9,531 nucleotides of DNA from contig CAXCDZ010000031.1 in assembly GCA_963981525.1 (NCBI GenBank), positions 1-9,531 of the forward strand, given 5' to 3'. The notes under the pieces are model-generated. The model made no database searches and was not told where the DNA came from. It was given only the letters and a program-made list of their open reading frames with translations. Origin of the DNA: CAXCDZ01 sp963981525. GTDB lineage: Bacteria > Patescibacteriota > Microgenomatia > UBA1400 > UBA12108. Both the position numbers and the translations under genes were made by a program. Below are positions 5,942-9,531 of the stretch, piece by piece (positions within the stretch are counted from its first letter, which is position 1; each line of letters starts with the position of its first letter).

Positions 5942-6370
5942 ATGAAATACGATAGAAAAAAGATTAGATCTGTAGTGCCGAGAGTGATGAGGAGTCGGAG
6001 ATTTCGTGTTTTGGCACTTATTTTGCTGACGATTGTGCTGGGGCTGGGACTAGTGATTGCGCCGATTGAGAGGAGTAATCCAGAGGCAGTGATTAAGTCA
6101 GAGTGGGACGGAGTGTACTTTGCGATTACGACGGTGACTGGAGTAGGGTATGGGGATCTGGTGCCGATGACGGATATGGGGCGAGTAGTGACGCTGATTC
6201 TGGAGACTGTGGGGGTAGTGTTGTTTGGCTCTATTGTGGCGATGGTGGCGGTGGAGCTCCTTAGATACCAAGAAGATTACTACGCAAGAAGGATGTTTGA
6301 TCGGTTGAGTGAGGTGGAGGGGAAGGTGGATGAGGTGAGGAAGCATGTGGATTATCTAGTTAAGAAGTAG
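5942..6370 (+). CDS. Two-transmembrane potassium channel (KcsA/Kch-like pore)
   Basis: 142 aa: a basic N-terminus, TM1 about 22-41, pore helix and filter, TM2 about 81-107, then a cytoplasmic tail (112-141) with heptad-like hydrophobics that may form a coiled coil. The filter region is TTVTGVGYGDLVP, with G67-V68-G69-Y70-G71-D72, the K+ selectivity signature. The residue matching KcsA Thr75 is Gly67 rather than Thr. No voltage sensor or RCK/TrkA-N domain is present. Four subunits would form a K+-selective pore in the cytoplasmic membrane. The start lies 3 nt after the ftsH stop with no promoter or ribosome site seen, so translation is probably coupled to ftsH. FtsH could be its quality-control protease, but that is inference. 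Confidence 0.9.
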   Translation: MKYDRKKIRSVVPRVMRSRRFRVLALILLTIVLGLGLVIAPIERSNPEAVIKSEWDGVYFAITTVTGVGYGDLVPMTDMGRVVTLILETVGVVLFGSIVAMVAVELLRYQEDYYARRMFDRLSEVEGKVDEVRKHVDYLVKK

Positions 6371-6383
6371 GTAGTTTGATTTC

Positions 6384-6538
6384 GCGTAATATTTCCTTTC
6401 ATCTGGCACACTACATATTTTGAACGCAAAAGCGGTCTATCTACGATTGTTATCGTAGCGACCTATCGCTCGGTGCCGTCGCACCTGCGCAGTTTTTGCA
6501 ACTCAAAAAACGTAGATGTGCCAGATGCGTAATATTTC
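6384..6538. mobile_element. MITE-like nested inverted-repeat element with 12-bp flanking repeats
   Basis: GCGTAATATTTC occurs at 6384-6395 and again, identically, at 6527-6538. Between them CATCTGGCACA (6400-6410) faces its exact reverse complement TGTGCCAGATG (6517-6527). Pairing continues inward through CTAC, a TTTTGA tract and a GCAAAA tract with a few mismatches, making arms of about 35 nt. Inside are a hairpin CTACGAT-TGTT-ATCGTAG (6441-6458), enclosed by GGTC (6434-6437) and GACC (6460-6463), and a second hairpin GGTGC-CGTC-GCACC (6472-6485). No ORF is present and the interior looks more GC-rich than its surroundings. Terminal inverted repeats within short direct repeats suggest a non-autonomous transposable element. 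A structured RNA or a REP-type repeat is the alternative. This element fills most of the 226-bp gene-free gap before the exonuclease gene. Confidence 0.65.
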
Positions 6539-6584
6539 TAACTCAATTACTTTTTTGCAAATCAAAATGTTGTCTTTTGTAAGG

Positions 6585-6590
6585 TAGAAT
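6585..6590 (+). promoter_or_regulatory. -10 promoter element of the 5'-3' exonuclease gene
   Basis: TAGAAT is followed by 6 nt and then ATG at 6597. The in-frame GTG at 6591 directly abuts the -10 box and would lie upstream of the expected transcript start, which favours ATG. No convincing -35 is seen at normal spacing. Confidence 0.55.
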
Positions 6591-6596
6591 GTGAGT

Positions 6597-7523
6597 ATGA
6601 ATAAATTATTATTAGTAGATGGATCTGCGCTTTTACACCGAGCATATCATGCGTATCCTCCACTGAGATCCAAGCGAGGGGTAATAGTGGGTGCTGTGTA
6701 CGGAGTGGCGTCGATGCTCGTGACTGCGCTCGTTGAGCAGGAGCCAGAGCAGGTAGTGGTGGCGTGGGATCTACCTAAACCAACGTTCCGACATGAAATG
6801 TATATCGGTTATAAGGCACAGAGGAAGAAAGCTGATACAGAGATGGTGGAGCAGATCCCTCTAGTGAAAGAGATGGTCGAGGCGATGGGGCTAGTGCAGA
6901 TGGAGCAGGAAGGGTATGAGGCGGATGACATCATTGGTACGCTCTCGGTAATGTCGGAGGATGAGGTGATAGTCCTGACAGGTGACCAGGATCTAATGCA
7001 GCTAGTTAAGAGCAATGTGAAGATCTTGTTGCCTCCGAGAGGGAAGATCCCAGCCAAGTTGTTTGGATCAGAAGAGGTGCTAGAGAAATACGGGGTAACG
7101 CCTGAGCAGTTTGTGGATTACAAAGCTCTGATGGGAGATCCGAGTGATAATATTCCGGGAGTGAGAGGAATAGGACCAAAAACTGCTGTTAAACTCATCC
7201 AAGATTATGAAACATTGGATGATGTTTATCAGGCAGTAAATCCTAATAATCAAGTACTAAATCCTAAACAAATCAAAAATCCAAAATTAGTAGAAAAATT
7301 ATTAAACGGAGAGGAGAGTGCGAAGCTCTCGTATGATCTCTCTCTGATCGAGTGTGGGATGCCGTTGGAAGTGGAGTGGGAGAGTCTGGAGTATGAGGGG
7401 CTGGAGAAGGAGGGGCTCAAAGAAAAACTGGATGAGTATAATTTTCGGAGTCTAATTAGGAGGATTTGGAGGGACGAGGGGAAGAAGAAGGTTGAGGATG
7501 AGCGGCAGATGGGGATGTTTTAG
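6597..7523 (+). CDS. Stand-alone 5'-3' exonuclease (Pol I N-terminal domain type)
   Basis: 308 aa, the size of the PolA 5' nuclease domain alone, with a proper stop and no polymerase domain after it. The family is a structure-specific 5' flap nuclease that removes RNA primers and flaps. Metal-binding acids are in place: D8 in LLLVDGS, E108-A-D110-D111, D130 and D132 in TGDQD, and D181 and D184 in GDPSDNIPG. The helix-hairpin-helix part is GVRGIGPKTAVKL. Around residues 214-229 is an AT-rich extra loop with three Asn-Pro pairs, not expected in the family. The C-terminus ends QMGMF (304-308), close to the beta-clamp binding consensus QLSLF/QADMF, suggesting direct docking on the sliding clamp; this is inference. 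The gene stands alone after the MITE-like element and converges on the next gene with a 5-nt gap. Confidence 0.93.
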   Translation: MNKLLLVDGSALLHRAYHAYPPLRSKRGVIVGAVYGVASMLVTALVEQEPEQVVVAWDLPKPTFRHEMYIGYKAQRKKADTEMVEQIPLVKEMVEAMGLVQMEQEGYEADDIIGTLSVMSEDEVIVLTGDQDLMQLVKSNVKILLPPRGKIPAKLFGSEEVLEKYGVTPEQFVDYKALMGDPSDNIPGVRGIGPKTAVKLIQDYETLDDVYQAVNPNNQVLNPKQIKNPKLVEKLLNGEESAKLSYDLSLIECGMPLEVEWESLEYEGLEKEGLKEKLDEYNFRSLIRRIWRDEGKKKVEDERQMGMF

Positions 7524-7528
7524 GAGAA

Positions 7529-7933
7529 TTATTTTGACTCAAAATATGCGGTAATAGCAGCACCAATATTTATTGAAAAATCTTGACCATATGCTGAATT
7601 ATTGAGAGATTCTAGTGAAAATGTAGTATGTCCATCTCTTTTTGTGGACTTTGTTGCTTCTTTGTGTGCACTTTTTAGAAGTTTTTTTTCACTTTTATCA
7701 AAATAAGTTGTGAGGGGGTCTATTTCTTTTCCATATCTTCTTCTAGATTGAGAGGCGGATGCTTTTGTTTGTAGTTTTTCAAGGGTATCTATGGGATCTT
7801 TCTTCCCCCTCATACACTGAGCAACCATGGTGTAGGATATTCTTTCGATGAATTCTAGTCTTTGTTCTGCCTCTTCGATATTTGTCTCGTGTGCTTCTAC
7901 GAAATCACATTCAGGTTCTTTAGATCGTCTCAT
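7529..7933 (-). CDS. Hypothetical protein, 134 aa
   Basis: I do not recognise this protein. It is soluble-looking, with no signal peptide or membrane segment. It is rich in Lys, Glu and Ser and has two cysteines (C9, C40). The N-terminal 35 residues are acidic and probably helical (EEAEQRLEFIERISY), the middle is basic (SQSRRRYGKE, and SEKKLLKSAHKEATKSTKR), and the end is mildly hydrophobic (INIGAAITAYFESK). The gene is supported by a promoter on its own strand: TTGCTA (7965-7970), 17 bp, TATAGT (7942-7947), then 8 nt to ATG. Codon use looks more AT-rich than in the purine-heavy neighbours, so it may be a recent arrival. It is divergent from the glycosyltransferase gene and convergent with the exonuclease gene. 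Confidence 0.7.
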   Translation of the reverse strand: MRRSKEPECDFVEAHETNIEEAEQRLEFIERISYTMVAQCMRGKKDPIDTLEKLQTKASASQSRRRYGKEIDPLTTYFDKSEKKLLKSAHKEATKSTKRDGHTTFSLESLNNSAYGQDFSINIGAAITAYFESK

Positions 7934-7941
7934 GATTATTT

Positions 7942-7970
7942 ACTATACATTCTATGCTTGTTTGTAGCAA
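7942..7970 (-). promoter_or_regulatory. Promoter of the 134-aa hypothetical gene
   Basis: On the minus strand, TTGCTA (7965-7970) and TATAGT (7942-7947) are separated by 17 bp, and the -10 box is 8 nt before the ATG at 7933. The start of transcription should be at or next to the ATG. Confidence 0.6.
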
Positions 7971-7974
7971 TGCC

Positions 7975-7983
7975 TGATACAAT
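7975..7983 (+). promoter_or_regulatory. Extended -10 promoter element of the glycosyltransferase gene
   Basis: TGA-TACAAT with the -10 box at 7978-7983, 10 nt before ATG at 7994. It is divergent from the promoter at 7942-7970, so both genes share a 60-bp control region. No clear -35 is seen. Confidence 0.55.
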
Positions 7984-7993
7984 ACTTTTACTT

Positions 7994-9190
7994 ATGAAAA
8001 TAGCACTAGTACATGATTACTTGATTGAGGCGGGTGGGGCGGAGAGAGTGTTGCGAGTACTAAGCGAGATGTATCCTGAGGCACCGATCTATACAGCGTT
8101 TGTGAGGAGAGAATCGCGAGCGGGGAAGATGTTCTCTGACCGCAGAGTAATCGAGTCAAGATGGGGAAAGCTGCTCAAGATCGGGAAGATGTATAGCTAT
8201 CTTCGATTTCTCCAACCTGCGGTATGGAAGAGCCTGAATCTCACCGAGTATGATCTCGTGATTACGTCTTGCTCTGGTTATATTGCACGAGGATTTTGGG
8301 TTGGCAAGAAAACTAGGGTCGTGGCTTATTGCCATACTCCGCCCAAGTGGCTATATGGATATGAGACGCCAACAAGAGCTCGTGGGAAGTGGTGGGGCAA
8401 GATCTATCTTTGGGTATGGGGGCCATTTGTGCGATATTTTGATTACACTGCTGCACAGCGAGTAGATACGTGGATGGCAAATAGTCAGGAAGTGGCTAGG
8501 CGAATCAAGAAGTTTTATGGGAAGAATTCGATTGTTGTTTACCCACCAATCGAATTAAGTAAATCCAGTAATTCAGTATCGCAGTATCGCAGTGAAGAAA
8601 AACGGGAAAACTGGAAAACGGGAAAACTGAATAACTCATATTACTTAGTAGTCGGACGGCTAGTGGGGGCAAAGGGAGTGGAGATGGCCGTGGAGGCGTG
8701 TAAGAAGATGGGGTGTAAACTAGTAGTGGTTGGAGAAGGAGCCACGCCACAAGCTGCGCATGTAGGCGGGCAGGTGGAATACACGGGCTGGGTGAGTGAT
8801 GAGAAGCTCGCTGAGTTGTATGCGGGAGCAAGGGGATATCTGGCGCTGGCGGTGGATGAGGACTTTGGGATGACGGTGGTGGAGTCGATACTATCTGGCA
8901 CGCCAGTAGTGGCGCTGGCAAGTGGGGGATACAAAGAGACGGTGATAGATCCAGCATATCAGCATATCAGCGTGTCAGTGAATCAGAAAAAGCAGAAAGT
9001 ACAAACAGGAATTTTGGTGAAAGATTTTACGGTTAGTGGAGTAGTAAGAGGGATGAAGGAGCTAGAGAAAAAGAAATGGGATAGAGAGAAGATGCAGAAA
9101 CTAAGCAAGAAGTATGGGAGAGCTAGGTTTGAGAAAGAAGTGAGTAAACTTTGCAGCCCAGGCAATACGCAAAAAATGCCTCTAGACTAG
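7994..9190 (+). CDS. GT4-family glycosyltransferase
   Basis: 398 aa, GT-B fold. The N-terminal domain opens MKIALVHDYLIEAGGAERVL, the usual nucleotide-sugar transferase start with its glycine-rich loop (G14-G15). YCHTPPKWLYGYE and MANSQEVARRI are further family stretches. The C-terminal domain has VVGRLVGAKGVEMAVEA and the EX7E motif E289-DFGMTVV-E297, followed by SGTPVVALASGG. It should transfer a sugar (mannose is common in similar WbaZ-type proteins) from a nucleotide donor to a cell-surface glycan at the cytoplasmic membrane; donor and acceptor cannot be read from sequence. ATG at 7994 is chosen because the upstream 44-codon extension would cross the -10 box and ends just before the family start. 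Two variable loops (residues 191-215 and 320-331) are encoded by 8-nt repeats. The last 68 nt overlap the gene on the other strand. Confidence 0.92.
   Translation: MKIALVHDYLIEAGGAERVLRVLSEMYPEAPIYTAFVRRESRAGKMFSDRRVIESRWGKLLKIGKMYSYLRFLQPAVWKSLNLTEYDLVITSCSGYIARGFWVGKKTRVVAYCHTPPKWLYGYETPTRARGKWWGKIYLWVWGPFVRYFDYTAAQRVDTWMANSQEVARRIKKFYGKNSIVVYPPIELSKSSNSVSQYRSEEKRENWKTGKLNNSYYLVVGRLVGAKGVEMAVEACKKMGCKLVVVGEGATPQAAHVGGQVEYTGWVSDEKLAELYAGARGYLALAVDEDFGMTVVESILSGTPVVALASGGYKETVIDPAYQHISVSVNQKKQKVQTGILVKDFTVSGVVRGMKELEKKKWDREKMQKLSKKYGRARFEKEVSKLCSPGNTQKMPLD
8566..8637 (+). repeat. Octamer-repeat array inside the glycosyltransferase gene (first)
   Basis: From 8566 the sequence falls into nine 8-nt units: CAGTAATT, CAGTATCG twice, CAGTGAAG, AAAAACGG, GAAAACTG, GAAAACGG, GAAAACTG, AATAACTC. 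The 72 nt equal 24 codons, so the frame is kept, although an 8-nt unit is read in three frames and gives no peptide repeat. The encoded loop lies between YPPIE and YYLVVGRL, at the linker between the two GT-B domains. Confidence 0.8.
8952..8986 (+). repeat. Octamer-repeat array inside the glycosyltransferase gene (second)
   Basis: Units CAGCATAT twice, CAGCGTGT and CAGTGAAT, then CAG, continue the same 8-nt CAG-led pattern as at 8566. The array encodes part of a loop (about residues 320-331) between the GGYKETV and GILVKD segments, where related enzymes have a short turn. Confidence 0.75.
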
Positions 9191-9531
9191 TAGCAATCAC
9201 AAAGAAGACGAGAACTAGCTTCCATAATATAGGCATTGTGAGGAGGAAAAAGGTAAGGAGGATAAGGTTCATGATGAGGCCGATTCGGGCGGCGAAGAGC
9301 TTGGGTGCACGGTCGATTGGCTTGGGGTGGATGTGGAGGAGGTTGAGGATGAATTTGCTCAATTTGGCGAGTGGGGAGAAGCGAGCAAACTTGAGCGCGC
9401 GGAGGGTAAAGTCAGCCAGAAGAAAAACCCAGAAGAGAACGGAGACAAAAAATCCAGTGATCAGGAGAGTGAGTGAGAAGAAGGCAATAAGGCGGGCGAC
9501 GTGCTCGTCTACAGTGTGATGGTCGATGGGG
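9123..9531 (-). CDS. DUF4395-type membrane protein, 5' end outside the window
   Basis: The frame is open from the window edge to a stop at 9123-9125, giving 135 visible residues that begin near TVDEHVARL. The M often assigned near 9360 is a TTG codon inside the protein, not a start. The conserved VDE near the N-terminus, several hydrophobic helices (LIAFFSLTLLITG, VSVLFWVFLLADF, then IMNLILLTFFLLTMP and LVLVFFVIATSLEAFFAY) and the ending CLGCKVYSLL fit the DUF4395 family of small integral membrane proteins. The CLGC pair is conserved there and often occurs near thiol-redox genes; no such gene is in view. Function is unknown. The gene overlaps the 3' end of the glycosyltransferase gene by 68 nt, tail to tail. 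Confidence 0.85.
   Translation of the reverse strand, partial: PIDHHTVDEHVARLIAFFSLTLLITGFFVSVLFWVFLLADFTLRALKFARFSPLAKLSKFILNLLHIHPKPIDRAPKLFAARIGLIMNLILLTFFLLTMPILWKLVLVFFVIATSLEAFFAYCLGCKVYSLLSQT

Noticed and set aside
6400..6527. tRNA gene, integron attC site or CRISPR repeat
   Set aside because: No cloverleaf with TTCRA-type loop, no GTTRRRY/RYYYAAC core pair, and no repeat-spacer periodicity. The paired arms and flanking direct repeats fit a MITE-like element better.
7862..7993. 44-codon N-terminal extension of the glycosyltransferase
   Set aside because: It runs through the -10 box at 7978-7983 and opposite the start of the divergent gene. Family proteins begin at MKIALVHDY.
9151..9519. 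122-codon plus-strand frame at the right end
   Set aside because: It is the antisense of the DUF4395 gene, whose translation is clearly family-like. The plus-strand product is Arg/Lys-rich nonsense.

Overview
The window reads like a piece of a small-genome bacterium, most likely of the Candidate Phyla Radiation (Patescibacteria). This is an inference from gene content and style, not a taxonomic result. Genes are packed and often overlap by 4 nt. TGA acts as a normal stop (ends of the Phd-like and RelE-like genes), which argues against the recoded Gracilibacteria/Absconditabacteria. Almost every first gene of a transcription unit has a -10 box 6-10 nt before its ATG and no Shine-Dalgarno, so transcripts look leaderless.

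Layout. 1-760: a MazF/PemK-like toxin and its ribbon-helix-helix antitoxin on the minus strand, flanked by ~29-bp direct repeats, with a near-perfect palindromic operator over the antitoxin -10 box and start codon. 765-1748: trpS. 1800-2622: a three-gene operon joined by ATGA overlaps: Phd-like antitoxin, RelE/ParE-like toxin and a stand-alone tRNA-binding (EMAPII/Trbp111-like) protein. 2634-2661: a perfect 28-bp AT-rich palindrome. 2717-6370: ftsH, split inside its Walker A motif by a 426-residue LAGLIDADG intein, followed 3 nt later by a small two-helix K+ channel. 6384-6538: a non-coding, nested inverted-repeat element flanked by 12-bp direct repeats. 6597-7523: a stand-alone 5'-3' exonuclease of the Pol I N-domain type. 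7529-7933 (minus): an unrecognised 134-aa protein. 7994-9190: a GT4 glycosyltransferase with octamer-repeat arrays inside its coding region. 9123-9531 (minus): the 3' part of a DUF4395-type membrane protein overlapping the glycosyltransferase tail to tail.

Most striking points. (1) The FtsH intein separates the Walker A lysine from its threonine, so the membrane protease should be inactive until splicing. Both endonuclease aspartates and the splicing residues are present. (2) The -10/ATG arrangement recurs at all seven predicted transcription units. (3) The MITE-like element at 6384-6538. (4) Codon-blind 8-nt repeats read through as protein in the glycosyltransferase. (5) A clamp-binding-like QMGMF at the extreme C-terminus of the lone 5' nuclease.

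How the genes fit together: trpS, the tRNA-binding protein and the exonuclease are housekeeping information genes. FtsH and the K+ channel form a membrane unit. The two toxin-antitoxin modules, the intein, the MITE-like element and the octamer arrays are the accessory layer inserted among them.
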